Shown: one piece after another, positions 18,227 to 26,571 of the stretch
How the letters are laid out: every line of letters begins with the position of its first letter
Position numbering within the stretch: the stretch's first letter is position 1
Source of the DNA: an uncultured Pelagibacteraceae bacterium
Lineage (GTDB): Bacteria; Pseudomonadota; Alphaproteobacteria; Pelagibacterales; Pelagibacteraceae
Reading direction: 5' to 3'
NCBI GenBank assembly: GCA_902526085.1
Contig: CABZJN010000008.1
Span: 1-50,735 of the forward strand
Length of the DNA: 50,735 nt
The notes under the pieces: generated by a model
Database searches by the model: none
Told to the model about the DNA's origin: nothing
The model's input: the letters and a program-made list of their open reading frames with translations, nothing else
Translations under genes and position numbers: made by a program

Positions 18227-18673
18227 ATGACAAGTAAGGACCTATCAATCTTTAACTCACTAAGACCGTTTTCTATTGGTTTTGACGATATGTTTGACCA
18301 ATTTGAAAGTATGCTTGGTAATGGTGGAATGACAATGCAATCAAACTATCCACCATACAATATTAGAAAAACTGGTAGAGATAACTACTCAATTGAAGTA
18401 GCTTTAGCTGGTTTTAATAAAAAAGATGTCGAAGTTGAGTTCGAAGATAATATATTAACTGTAAGAACAAAACAGATTAATAAGTCTGAAGATCAAAATC
18501 AAGATGGTGAAATAATTCATAAAGGAATTTCACAAAGACAATTCGCAAGATCTTTTACTATTGCAGATGATGTGAAAGTAAATGGTGCTGAGCTTAAGGA
18601 CGGTCTTTTGACGATTGCATGTGAAAGAATTTTACCAGATCATAAGAAAAAAAGACTTATTGATATCAAGTAA
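18227..18673 (+). CDS. ibpA: Small heat-shock protein Hsp20 (IbpA family)
   Basis: IbpA-type proteins bind unfolding proteins and hold them for DnaK/ClpB. The 148-residue protein has an N-terminal arm with FDDMFDQFESML. The alpha-crystallin domain (about 40-135) includes YPPYNIRKTGRDNYSIEVAL, the AGF turn, and HKGISQRQFARSFTIADDV. The C-terminal tail is short. It is preceded by a strong AAAGGAG site that is paired in the predicted ROSE hairpin, and followed by a UUCG-loop hairpin. It is monocistronic by position. Regulation is probably RpoH at transcription plus temperature at translation. Confidence 0.95.
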   Translation: MTSKDLSIFNSLRPFSIGFDDMFDQFESMLGNGGMTMQSNYPPYNIRKTGRDNYSIEVALAGFNKKDVEVEFEDNILTVRTKQINKSEDQNQDGEIIHKGISQRQFARSFTIADDVKVNGAELKDGLLTIACERILPDHKKKRLIDIK

Positions 18674-18688
18674 ATAATTTAAACCTTG

Positions 18689-18710
18689 CTTGTGGGGTTC
18701 GCCCCACAAG
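18689..18710. terminator. Bidirectional hairpin between hsp20 and the lipoprotein gene
   Basis: A perfect 9-bp GC-rich stem (CTTGTGGGG / CCCCACAAG) closes a TTCG tetraloop. It lies between two convergent genes, 16 nt after the hsp20 stop and immediately beyond the lipoprotein stop. Only three T residues follow on the plus strand, so it may end both transcripts weakly or mainly protect 3' ends. Confidence 0.7.
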
Positions 18711-18711
18711 T

Positions 18712-19014
18712 TTAAAAACATCCACTAGAACTGAAAGCGATAATAGTTCCGTTAGTATTGACTTCAAATCTTCGTTCACAGGGTACACCGTATTTTTTTG
18801 TTTTATAAATTAAAACTTCATTGCCAGTATCATTGACAATATCTTCGTTAGGAGCCCCTAATTCTAACTTCATTTTATTCACATCTTCACCAACAAATAA
18901 ACCGTATTTTTTATTTTCCTTTTCTACAACCTCGTTGGTTTTATTCTGAATAGTTTGACAACCTGCAGTCACCAAAAAAATTGAAATTAACGTAATGACG
19001 AATCTAATTTTCAT
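18712..19014 (-). CDS. Small lipoprotein, SmpA/BamE-like shape
   Basis: A 100-residue protein with a lipoprotein signal peptide (MKIRFVITLISIFLVTAGC; lipid-modified Cys19). The mature part contains GLFVGEDVNKMKLELGAPNE, reminiscent of the SmpA/OmlA (BamE) pattern in which a short helix precedes a GxP turn. Two further cysteines (GVPCERRF and the near-terminal SSSGCF) could form a disulfide. It should sit in the periplasm, anchored to a membrane. It is clearly distinct from canonical BamE, so the family assignment is weak. The gene stands alone. Confidence 0.7.
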   Translation of the reverse strand: MKIRFVITLISIFLVTAGCQTIQNKTNEVVEKENKKYGLFVGEDVNKMKLELGAPNEDIVNDTGNEVLIYKTKKYGVPCERRFEVNTNGTIIAFSSSGCF

Positions 19015-19153
19015 GATTTATTTATAATACTGAAATGTGACAAAAGATTAACTTAAAAGTTGAAAAAAAAATAAGTTTTCCATCAAAATTAGATAAATAT
19101 AATGTATTTATATTACTTAATTCTTAATTTTTATTACTATCAAACCGATTCTA

Positions 19154-20653
19154 ATGAACACAAAACTTAAAGTATCAGAAATTTCAAAAATTTATCCAGG
19201 ATGTATTGCGAACGATAAAGTATCATTAGAATTTGGAAGTGGGAAAATATATGCATTATTGGGTGAAAATGGGGCTGGCAAGTCTACACTAGTTAAAATT
19301 TTGTCTGGAGTAGTAAAACCTGACAAGGGCGAAGTTTTTTTAAATGATGAAAGCATTAAACTTAACTCTCCCCTAGATGCCAAAAAAAATAATATTGGAA
19401 TGGTTTTTCAACATTTCAATCTATTCGAGACTTTATCAGTATTTGAAAATTTAAGTATCGATAGTGACAAAAAAGATGAAGATATAAGATTATTAGTCAA
19501 CGATATATTACAAAAGTACAATTTTAAAATTGATCTAGATATTCCAGTTCTAAATTTATCAGCGGGTCAAAAACAAAAAGTAGAAATTATAAGATGTTTA
19601 ATTAGAAATCCAAAAGTATTGATTATGGATGAACCTACATCAGTTTTAACTGAACAAGAAACTGATGATTTATTTATTTCTTTAAAACAATTTTCTAAAG
19701 ATGGAATTTTAATTATTTATATTACTCACAAATTAAAAGAAGTTTTGTCACTTTGTGATGAGGTAGCCGTAATGAGAAAAGGTAAAGTAGTTTCAGTTAG
19801 TAATACGATTGATGAAAAAATTGAGAGTTTAGCAAATAAAATGGTAGGTGAAAATTTAAATACTATTAAAAAAAAAATTAATAATTTTAAAAATAGCCAG
19901 GAAATTTTAAAAATCACAAATTTAAATTTTAAAAGTGACGACCCATATGAAACAAACTTAAATAATTTAAACCTTTCTCTAAAAAAAGGAGAATGTTTAG
20001 GTATAGCTGGAATTTCTGGAAATGGACAAAATGAATTATTTCAAATACTGAGTGGAGAAATAATTACGGAAGGTACTTCTATAATGTTTAGAAATAAAGA
20101 AATTGGCAAGTTAAATCCTAGAGAAAGAAGAGAATATCTTATGGCTTTTTCACCTGAAGATCGTATCTCTCAAGCCGCAGTCCCTGAGTTAAAGATATAT
20201 GAAAATGTTGCATTAAACAATTTTAAGTCATCAAACTTTTTTGAAAAAGGTTTAGTGAATGAAAAGAAAATAAAAGAACACTCCAAGAAGATACTTTCTA
20301 ATTTTTCTGTTAACACAAACAATGTTGAATTAAAAAGTCAATTTTTATCTGGCGGAAATCTTCAAAAATTGATTATTGGAAGAGAATTAATTACTTCACC
20401 TGAACTATTGGTATGTTTTAACCCAACCTGGGGTCTTGATGTTGGTGCGATCAACTACATTCATGAAACATTAATTCAAATTAATGAACAAGGAAAATCG
20501 TCAATATTAATTTCTACTGATAACGATGAACTATTAAAATTAAGTGACCGTATTTGTGTAATTTATAAAGGTAAACTATCTAAAATAATGAATGCAGATA
20601 CCGTTACTGCTGAAAAATTAGGAATTTTGATGGGTGGAGGTTCAATTGATTAA
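19154..20653 (+). CDS. ABC transporter ATP-binding protein, two-domain (BMP-type nucleoside uptake)
   Basis: The 499-residue protein has two ABC domains, as in RbsA/MglA and the YufO/NupO nucleoside importers. The first has an intact Walker A (GENGAGKSTL), signature LSAGQKQKVEI and Walker B (VLIMDEPTSVL). The second is degenerate: GISGNGQNELF replaces a Walker A, the signature is LSGGNLQKLIIGREL, and the Walker B is LLVCFNPTWGLD. This asymmetry is normal in the family. Two permeases and a BMP-family binding protein follow in order. A perfect TATAAT at 19098-19103 may be the -10 of the operon, without a good -35. Confidence 0.9.
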   Translation: MNTKLKVSEISKIYPGCIANDKVSLEFGSGKIYALLGENGAGKSTLVKILSGVVKPDKGEVFLNDESIKLNSPLDAKKNNIGMVFQHFNLFETLSVFENLSIDSDKKDEDIRLLVNDILQKYNFKIDLDIPVLNLSAGQKQKVEIIRCLIRNPKVLIMDEPTSVLTEQETDDLFISLKQFSKDGILIIYITHKLKEVLSLCDEVAVMRKGKVVSVSNTIDEKIESLANKMVGENLNTIKKKINNFKNSQEILKITNLNFKSDDPYETNLNNLNLSLKKGECLGIAGISGNGQNELFQILSGEIITEGTSIMFRNKEIGKLNPRERREYLMAFSPEDRISQAAVPELKIYENVALNNFKSSNFFEKGLVNEKKIKEHSKKILSNFSVNTNNVELKSQFLSGGNLQKLIIGRELITSPELLVCFNPTWGLDVGAINYIHETLIQINEQGKSSILISTDNDELLKLSDRICVIYKGKLSKIMNADTVTAEKLGILMGGGSID

Positions 20654-21719
20654 AATTGAAAAGCGTAGCGATGTATCTCGATCAATTTACTTTTTAACAC
20701 CAGTTTTAGCCATTTTTCTCACATTATTTGGCGGTGGGATTATTTTTTATATTTTGGGCTTTAATCCTATTGAGGCTTTAAAATTTTTTTTTATTACACC
20801 CATTTCAGATTTATACGGATTAAGTGAACTTTTGGTAAAAGCTACACCACTTTGTTTAATAGCGATAGGTTTATCTTTTTGTTTTAAAAGTAATAATTGG
20901 AATATTGGTGCAGAAGGTCAACTTATTTTTGGTGGAATAGTCGGTGGCGGAGTTGCTTTGCTATTTTATAATCATGATGGATTTTATGTTTTACCAATAA
21001 TTATATTATCTGGAGCAATTGGTGGGATGTTATTTGCAATTATACCAGCAATTTTAAAAACTTATTTTAACACTAATGAAATTTTGGTCAGCTTAATGCT
21101 GGTTTATGTTGCAAAATTATTATTAGATTATTTAGTGGTTGGTCCTTGGAGCAATCCCGAAGGTTTTAATTTTCCAGAAACAAGACAATTTAGTGAGTCT
21201 GCAAGAATGCCAATTTTATTTGACGGTTTAAGAATTCATGCTGGAATATTTATTACTCTTATCACTGTATTCTTAAGCTGGCTTATATTGTACAAAACTT
21301 ATTTAGGTTTTCAAATAAAAGTTTCAGGCTTAAGTTTAAAAACTGCAAAATACGCAGGGTACAAAGGTAAGATAATGATTATTATTGTTTTTATGATTAG
21401 TGGAGCATGTGCCGGTCTTGCAGGCGTAGGTGAAATAACAGGACCAATAGGACAATTACATAGAAACATTTCTCCTGATTATGGTTTCACAGCAATAATT
21501 GTTGCTTTTTTAGGAAGACTAAATCCAGTTGGAATTATATTTGCATCACTGATTGTTGCACTAACTTATTTAGGAGCAGAAACAGCTCAGATATTTTTGC
21601 AAGTACCAAAATATACAGGTCAAGTTTTTCAAGGAATGATTTTATTTTTTCTTCTTGGGTCTGATTATTTGTTATTTTTTAAAATAAAATTTCTAGGTTT
21701 AAAAAAAAATGAGCTTTGA
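20646..21719 (+). CDS. ABC transporter permease, BMP-type nucleoside system (subunit 1)
   Basis: A hydrophobic permease of about 357 residues with around ten membrane segments. It is similar to YufP/NupP and the RbsC-type BPD_transp_2 family (GLSFCFKSNNWNIGAEGQL; NTNEILVSLML). I place the start at TTG 20646 because GGAGG lies five bases before it. A GTG at 20634 is an alternative that adds four residues. The 5' end overlaps the ATPase gene. The second permease starts before this gene ends. It forms the channel with the next gene product. Confidence 0.88.
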   Translation: MIKIEKRSDVSRSIYFLTPVLAIFLTLFGGGIIFYILGFNPIEALKFFFITPISDLYGLSELLVKATPLCLIAIGLSFCFKSNNWNIGAEGQLIFGGIVGGGVALLFYNHDGFYVLPIIILSGAIGGMLFAIIPAILKTYFNTNEILVSLMLVYVAKLLLDYLVVGPWSNPEGFNFPETRQFSESARMPILFDGLRIHAGIFITLITVFLSWLILYKTYLGFQIKVSGLSLKTAKYAGYKGKIMIIIVFMISGACAGLAGVGEITGPIGQLHRNISPDYGFTAIIVAFLGRLNPVGIIFASLIVALTYLGAETAQIFLQVPKYTGQVFQGMILFFLLGSDYLLFFKIKFLGLKKNEL

Positions 21720-22641
21720 TTTAAATTTTATAGGTATTTTAATTGGTGCCATCATGGCATCATCAGTTCCTTTAATACTTGCTGCATCTGGGGAATTAAT
21801 AACGGAGAGATCTGGTGTTTTAAATCTTGGGGTAGAAGGAATGATGATCATTGGTGCAATTTCTGGATTTGCCTTGATGGTAGTGACTGATAATTTATTT
21901 TTTGCAGTTATAGGTTCCATGTTTTCAGGCTTAATTATCTCTTTGATTTTTGGATTACTTACCCAATCACTCCTTACAAATCATGTCGCCACAGGTCTAG
22001 CGTTAACTATCTTTGGTATTGGAATGTCAGCGATGATAGGTAAGAATTTTGTTGGAATTCCAGGAAAGGAATTTCCATTATTATTCCCTAATTTAAAAGA
22101 AAGTATTCCTTTTTTGGGTCCCATATTCTTTGGTCATTCAATTATATTATATTTCGCATTTGGGTTGCCTTTTTTAACAAATTATTTCTTAAAAAAAACA
22201 AAAACCGGTTTGATTGTCAGAGCGGTTGGAGACTCGCCAACTTCAGCCTCTAATCAGGGAATTAATGTTACATTAGTAAGATATAGTTGCATTCTTTATG
22301 GAGGTGCAATGTGTGGATTGGCAGGTGCATACCTGTCATTAATATATACTCCCCAATGGATTGAAAATATGACAGGGGGTAGAGGATGGATTGCACTAGC
22401 TTTAGTGGTTTTTGCAACATGGAGTCCGATTAAAGTTCTTATAGGTGCATTAATATTTGGTGGAATTACAATTTTACAATTGCATATGCAGGCAGTAGGT
22501 TTAAGAATTCCAGTTCAATTATTAAGTGCATTACCTTACATCATGACAATAATAGTTTTAGTCATAATTTCTCGTGATAGTAGAAAAATAAAACTAAATA
22601 CACCAACTTCGTTGGGACAAATCTTCTATAAGGAAAAGTGA
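21709..22641 (+). CDS. ABC transporter permease, BMP-type nucleoside system (subunit 2)
   Basis: A 310-residue hydrophobic permease of the same BPD_transp_2 family, similar to YufQ/NupQ. It has about nine membrane segments. The GELITERSGVLNLGVEGMM motif near residues 25-43 is the hallmark of this subunit. The 11-nt overlap with the first permease implies translational coupling. It should dimerise with the upstream permease in the inner membrane. The likely substrates are purine nucleosides, judged from the binding protein and the nearby phosphoribosyltransferase. Confidence 0.9.
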   Translation: MSFDLNFIGILIGAIMASSVPLILAASGELITERSGVLNLGVEGMMIIGAISGFALMVVTDNLFFAVIGSMFSGLIISLIFGLLTQSLLTNHVATGLALTIFGIGMSAMIGKNFVGIPGKEFPLLFPNLKESIPFLGPIFFGHSIILYFAFGLPFLTNYFLKKTKTGLIVRAVGDSPTSASNQGINVTLVRYSCILYGGAMCGLAGAYLSLIYTPQWIENMTGGRGWIALALVVFATWSPIKVLIGALIFGGITILQLHMQAVGLRIPVQLLSALPYIMTIIVLVIISRDSRKIKLNTPTSLGQIFYKEK

Positions 22642-22729
22642 TGTGAGCTATTCCAAAATAAATATTTTTTTTTATTAGAATATTGACTAATTTATAGCAT
22701 CACAAAATTAAATTTAAAGGGGAAATCAA

Positions 22730-23794
22730 ATGTATAAACTATTTTTAAGAAGTTTAATTTCTGTATTATTTTTGCTTGGCTTTAGCTTAAACGCAAATGC
22801 AGAATTTAAAGTTGGTTTTGTTTATGTTGGTCCAACTGGGGACCATGGTTGGACATATCAACATGACGAAGGAAGAAAAGCAGTAGAAGCAGCTGGAATT
22901 AAAACAACTTATGTAGAAAGCGTACCTGAGGGTGCGGATGCTGAAAGAGTGATAAGACAATTGGCTCAATCTGGTCATGATCTTATATTCACAACTAGTT
23001 TTGGATATATGGATCCAACAAACAAGGTTGCAAAAGATTTTCCAAATGTAAAATTTGAACATGCAACTGGTTACAAAAGAGAGCATTCAAATGTTGCTAC
23101 TTATTCTGCAAGATTTTATGAAGGAAGAACTTTGTTAGGACACATGGCTGGCAAAATGACAAAAACAAACACTATTGGATACATAGCTTCTTTTCCAATT
23201 CCAGAAGTTATAAGAGGTATTAATGCAATGACATTAGCTGCTCAAAAAGTAAATCCCAATATTAAGACAAAAATTGTTTGGGTTTTTACTTGGTATGATC
23301 CAGGAAAAGAGTCTGAAGCAGCTCAAGCTTTGATTGATCAAGGTGCAGATATAATTATGCAACATACTGACAGTACTGCTCCGGTACAAGTTGCTGAAAA
23401 AGCAGGAGTTTGGTCTTTTGGTCAAGCAAGTGACATGCAAAGATTTGCTCCAAAATCAATACTGACGTCAATTATTGATGATTGGGCACCTTACTATGTG
23501 GAAAGATCAATTGCAGCAAGAGATGGTACTTGGAAACAACAAGATACTTGGCATGGATTAAAAGAAGGAATGGTAGCAATGGCTCCATACAATTCTGTGA
23601 TGGGGGATGATTTAGTAAAAGAAGTAGAACAACTTCAAAAAGACTTGGCCTCAGGAAAAGCTCACTCATTTACTGGACCAATTTATGATCAAAAAGGAAA
23701 CATTCTTGTAGCCGAAGGAGCTGTAGCTGACGATGGAATGCTAGCTGGAATGAATGTTTATGTTAAAGGAGTAGAAGGAGATATTCCTCAATAA
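22730..23794 (+). CDS. BMP-family ABC transporter substrate-binding protein
   Basis: The periplasmic binding component is 354 residues long. The signal peptide ends at SLNANA, with the mature protein starting at Glu25. The mature part shows BMP/PnrA features: FVYVGPTGDHGWTYQHDEGR, the TTSFGYMDPT segment and ADIIMQHTDST. PnrA-type proteins bind purine nucleosides; other BMP proteins are annotated only as lipoproteins. This one has no lipobox. It is 88 nt from the permease gene and has a strong AAAGGGG site, so it may be expressed above the membrane subunits. A terminator follows. Confidence 0.9.
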   Translation: MYKLFLRSLISVLFLLGFSLNANAEFKVGFVYVGPTGDHGWTYQHDEGRKAVEAAGIKTTYVESVPEGADAERVIRQLAQSGHDLIFTTSFGYMDPTNKVAKDFPNVKFEHATGYKREHSNVATYSARFYEGRTLLGHMAGKMTKTNTIGYIASFPIPEVIRGINAMTLAAQKVNPNIKTKIVWVFTWYDPGKESEAAQALIDQGADIIMQHTDSTAPVQVAEKAGVWSFGQASDMQRFAPKSILTSIIDDWAPYYVERSIAARDGTWKQQDTWHGLKEGMVAMAPYNSVMGDDLVKEVEQLQKDLASGKAHSFTGPIYDQKGNILVAEGAVADDGMLAGMNVYVKGVEGDIPQ

Positions 23795-23816
23795 AACTCT
23801 ATTAAAAATTAAAATT

Positions 23817-23844
23817 AAAGGCCGGCTTAGTCTGGCCTTTTTTT
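23817..23844 (+). terminator. Intrinsic terminator of the nucleoside transporter operon
   Basis: AAAGGCCGG (23817-23825) pairs with CTGGCCTTT (23832-23840), with one G-U pair, around a CTTAGT loop. A run of seven T residues (23838-23844) follows. It ends the plus-strand operon and overlaps the 3' end of the convergent phosphoribosyltransferase gene. Confidence 0.85.
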
Positions 23845-24367
23845 ATTTAGAATACTTTTTTTTCAAACCATCTATATCAATTTCATCATAATACTCTGAC
23901 GGTTGAACAATCCATGGATCATTATCTAATAAAATTGGACAGAAGTCCGGTGTAAAAGTTGAAGATTTTTTTTTCCAAAGACACGCTGTTTTAATTTCAC
24001 TTATGTGTTCCTTAACAGGTTCATATTCTTTAAGCCACTCTATACTTTTATTTAAAGTTAGCCCTGTGTCTGATAGATCATCTACTAATAATACATTTTT
24101 AAAATCTTCGCTAGTTGCAATTGCACTTATATCTCTTGCAAATATTAGCTCCCCTTGTTTATCTTGTACAGTATCACCAGAGTAACTTTGAATTACAACA
24201 TAAGCTGTAGGTAATTTAAAAATTCTAGATAAAATATCTATAATTGGAGCCGCACCTCTCATGATACCAACTAATACTGTTGGCTTGTATTTTTTTTCAA
24301 TTTCTAAAGCAAGTTTTTCGACTACCTTTTTATATTCATCATAAGTAATTATTAATTTATCACCCAT
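23843..24367 (-). CDS. Purine phosphoribosyltransferase (xanthine/hypoxanthine-guanine type)
   Basis: The 174-residue protein has the type I phosphoribosyltransferase fold. The PRPP-binding motif is NVLLVDDLSDTGLTL near residues 90-104. LVGIMRGAAPIIDIL near 32-46 is the PPi loop. DNDPWIVQPSEYYDE near the C-terminus binds the purine and resembles xanthine-guanine enzymes and their archaeal/eukaryotic relatives. The reaction is base plus PRPP to nucleotide. It lies convergent with the nucleoside uptake operon, which fits purine salvage. The exact base preference cannot be read from sequence. Confidence 0.82.
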   Translation of the reverse strand: MGDKLIITYDEYKKVVEKLALEIEKKYKPTVLVGIMRGAAPIIDILSRIFKLPTAYVVIQSYSGDTVQDKQGELIFARDISAIATSEDFKNVLLVDDLSDTGLTLNKSIEWLKEYEPVKEHISEIKTACLWKKKSSTFTPDFCPILLDNDPWIVQPSEYYDEIDIDGLKKKYSK

Positions 24368-24410
24368 AAAAATTTGGTATCATAAATAAAAATATTAAAA
24401 AAGGATAAAT

Positions 24411-24713
24411 ATGAAAACTTATTGGATAAGTCTCTACTTACAAATTTCAAGCCAGGATAACTTAAAAAAATATGGAGAAAAGGCTGTTCCTATAATAAAA
24501 AGTTTTGGAGGGAAACCAGTGGTAAGAGGTGGAAAATTAAAGTCATTTAGTGGCCCAAACGTTGTGCGTACTGTAATATGGGAGTTTCCGACTTACAATG
24601 ATGCTATATCATGCCATGAGTCAATTGAATATAAGTCTGCTTGGACTCATGCTGAAGATACAACTAAGAGAATAATGTTTATTGTTGAAGGAGTAGAACA
24701 AGAACAAATTTGA
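24411..24713 (+). CDS. DUF1330 family protein (copy 1)
   Basis: A 100-residue single-domain protein with the dimeric alpha/beta-barrel fold of DUF1330. The typical elements are visible: YWISLYLQISSQDNLKKYGEKAVPIIKSFGG, read here as two strands and a helix, then RGGKLKSFSGPNVVRTVIWEFPTYNDAISCHES and a YKSAW segment. The catalytic role of the family is unknown. It is followed by a paralogue and may share its transcript, although the second copy has its own promoter-like sequence. Upstream, AAAAAGGAT precedes the ATG. Confidence 0.82.
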   Translation: MKTYWISLYLQISSQDNLKKYGEKAVPIIKSFGGKPVVRGGKLKSFSGPNVVRTVIWEFPTYNDAISCHESIEYKSAWTHAEDTTKRIMFIVEGVEQEQI

Positions 24714-24737
24714 TAAAGTAAAAATTGATTATATAAT
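24710..24737 (+). promoter_or_regulatory. Sigma70-like promoter for the second DUF1330 gene
   Basis: TTGATA (24710-24715), overlapping the stop of the first DUF1330 gene, is followed after 16 nt by a perfect TATAAT (24732-24737). The start codon of the second gene lies 19 nt downstream of the -10, with AAAGGAAAG as ribosome site. It would give the second copy independent expression. Confidence 0.45.
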
Positions 24738-24755
24738 GATAAACAAAGGAAAGTT

Positions 24756-25043
24756 ATGAAAGGTTACATAGTTTGTGTGTGGGAAAAAATTAACAGTGAG
24801 GAAAAATTAAAAGAATATGCACTAAAAGCCAAGATTGCTGCAGATAAATACTCAGGGATATTTATAATTAGAGGCGGAAAAAATAGAACAAATGAGGGAA
24901 TAAACTCTCCAAGAACAACTGTAGTTGAATTTCCAGATTACAACACAGCAATAAAATTTTATGATTCCCCTGAATATCAAGAAGCTTTAGATGTTATTAA
25001 AGGGTATGCAGTAAGACATCATCAGATAGTTGAAGGTGCTTAA
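24756..25043 (+). CDS. DUF1330 family protein (copy 2)
   Basis: A 95-residue paralogue of the preceding gene. It shares the layout KGYIVCVWEKINSEEKLKEY, a Y-S-G-I-F-I-I-R-G-G-K core, SPRTTVVEFPDYNTAIKFYDSPEYQ and a C-terminal HHQIVEG. The two copies have clearly diverged, so the duplication is old. The function is unknown; the family is often near oxidoreductases or transport genes. Its 3' end overlaps the convergent DNA glycosylase gene by 4 nt. Confidence 0.85.
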   Translation: MKGYIVCVWEKINSEEKLKEYALKAKIAADKYSGIFIIRGGKNRTNEGINSPRTTVVEFPDYNTAIKFYDSPEYQEALDVIKGYAVRHHQIVEGA

Positions 25044-25663
25044 TATTGTATAGGCTCATCGTCTATGGAGCGCCATAAATACCAAGTAGCTACGGAACAA
25101 TATGGTGAAAACCTCTTTTTCAATAGATTTACATAGCTCATGGGTGGTAAATAGCTTTTTCTATAATTGTTTGAAATAGCTCTAAGTAAACCAATATCTT
25201 GAACGGGCCATATATTAGATCTATTGTAAGTAAATAGTAATATCATCTCTGCAGACCATCTACCTATTTGTCTTAACTCAGATAAATAAAGAATTGCCTC
25301 CTCGTCTCCCATTTTTTTTATAATTCTTGGATTAAAAGTTTTATTTACAAATTTTTTTGCCAACTCTTTAATTCCTCTAACTTTTTGTCTACTTAACCCA
25401 CATTTTTTCAACCGAGCCGAGGTAATAGTATTAACTATTTTTGGATTAATCTTTCCTCTACATTCTTTTTTAAACCTTCTAAATACAGAATTTGCTGCAG
25501 CAACACTTATCTGTTGTCCTATTATACTTTTACATAGAGATAAAAAAATATCTTTTCTTGTTGTTAAGGTTTTATCTTTGTATTTAGAAATAAGTTTTTT
25601 CATTATCTTGTCCTTAGAAAGAAATTTTACTGCCTTTGACCAATAAATCGGAGGTTTACTCAT
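25040..25663 (-). CDS. DNA-3-methyladenine glycosylase II-like HhH-GPD protein
   Basis: The 207-residue protein carries the HhH-GPD fold of base-excision DNA glycosylases. The SLCKSIIGQQISVAAANSVF segment near 45-64 and the hairpin LRQIGRWSAEMILLF near 131-145 are typical of AlkA. The catalytic Asp lies in NIWPVQDIGLLRAI. It should excise alkylated purines in the nucleoid. It lacks the N-terminal Ada-like part of E. coli AlkA, as short AlkA proteins usually do. Its start overlaps the 3' end of the upstream EamA gene by 8 nt, so the pair is cotranscribed. Confidence 0.85.
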   Translation of the reverse strand: MSKPPIYWSKAVKFLSKDKIMKKLISKYKDKTLTTRKDIFLSLCKSIIGQQISVAAANSVFRRFKKECRGKINPKIVNTITSARLKKCGLSRQKVRGIKELAKKFVNKTFNPRIIKKMGDEEAILYLSELRQIGRWSAEMILLFTYNRSNIWPVQDIGLLRAISNNYRKSYLPPMSYVNLLKKRFSPYCSVATWYLWRSIDDEPIQY

Positions 25664-26537
25664 TTTTAAAAATTAAGTTTGGTTTTTTCAAATAGATTTC
25701 TCTTCTAAATATAATTAATGAAGATAACACTACAAGTAATGAACCCAATAAAGTTTTATAAGATGGTATTTCATTCCAAATAAAATAACCAAATACAATT
25801 GCAAATACTAAGCTTAAATACTTAAGTGGAGTAACTAAAGAAACTTCTGATAGTTTGTAAGATTGTCCAAGTAGTAAATTAGCAACACCTCCAAGCAAAC
25901 CAATCATACACAAGAGAATAAAATCTATTAATGAAGGCATTACCCATCCAAATGGAATTGTAAATAAACCTAAAATAGATATAGCTACTGAAAAATAAAA
26001 AGAAATAAGCCAAACTGGTTCAGATGTAGATAACTGCCTGATAGCAATTGCTACATATGACATTCCTAAACAAAAAATTATTGGATAAATATAATATAAA
26101 TTTAAAGTCGAAATTCCTGGTTGTGTAATAATTATTACACCTATGAAACCAATCAAAACTGCTAACCAGCGATATTTACCAATTTTTTCTGACAAAAAAT
26201 AAATAGATAAAATTGTTGCAAAAATTGGTGCAGCAAATGAAATACTCACTACCGTTGCCAAAGGTAAATTTCTTAGTGCAATAAATACTGATACTATTGC
26301 CATTAATCCTGCAGCACATCTAAAGAAATGTAATTTAGGTCGATCTGTTTTGTAAAAATTTTTGTAGTTTTCTTTTGGTATTAAAAAAAATATGGGTATT
26401 AATCCGCAAATTCCCCTAAAAAAAAGAACTTCACCAACAGGATAATTTTCAGACCACTTAACAAGCACATCCATCATTGAAAATGCACACACAGACAGAA
26501 ACATGTACAAAAAGCCTAATTGATTTCTAGATAACAT
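25656..26537 (-). CDS. EamA/DMT-family transporter
   Basis: The 293-residue protein has ten predicted membrane helices arranged as two EamA repeats (about 8-140 and 150-280). It resembles the RhaT/S-adenosylmethionine-uptake-like group of the DMT superfamily (GEVLFFRGICGLIP; KYLSLVFAIVFGYFIWNEIP). The substrate is unknown; amino acids, nucleotides or SAM are all possible. The 34-nt divergent gap to msrA contains TATAAT-like elements on both strands. Confidence 0.82.
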   Translation of the reverse strand: MLSRNQLGFLYMFLSVCAFSMMDVLVKWSENYPVGEVLFFRGICGLIPIFFLIPKENYKNFYKTDRPKLHFFRCAAGLMAIVSVFIALRNLPLATVVSISFAAPIFATILSIYFLSEKIGKYRWLAVLIGFIGVIIITQPGISTLNLYYIYPIIFCLGMSYVAIAIRQLSTSEPVWLISFYFSVAISILGLFTIPFGWVMPSLIDFILLCMIGLLGGVANLLLGQSYKLSEVSLVTPLKYLSLVFAIVFGYFIWNEIPSYKTLLGSLLVVLSSLIIFRREIYLKKPNLIFKNE

Positions 26538-26571
26538 GAATTAGATTATAATATTATTATAACATTAATCT

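Noticed and set aside
22683..22711. Internal sigma70 promoter before the BMP binding protein
   Set aside because: TTGACT is a good -35, but the sequence 17 nt downstream (AATTAA) is a poor -10, so I did not call it.
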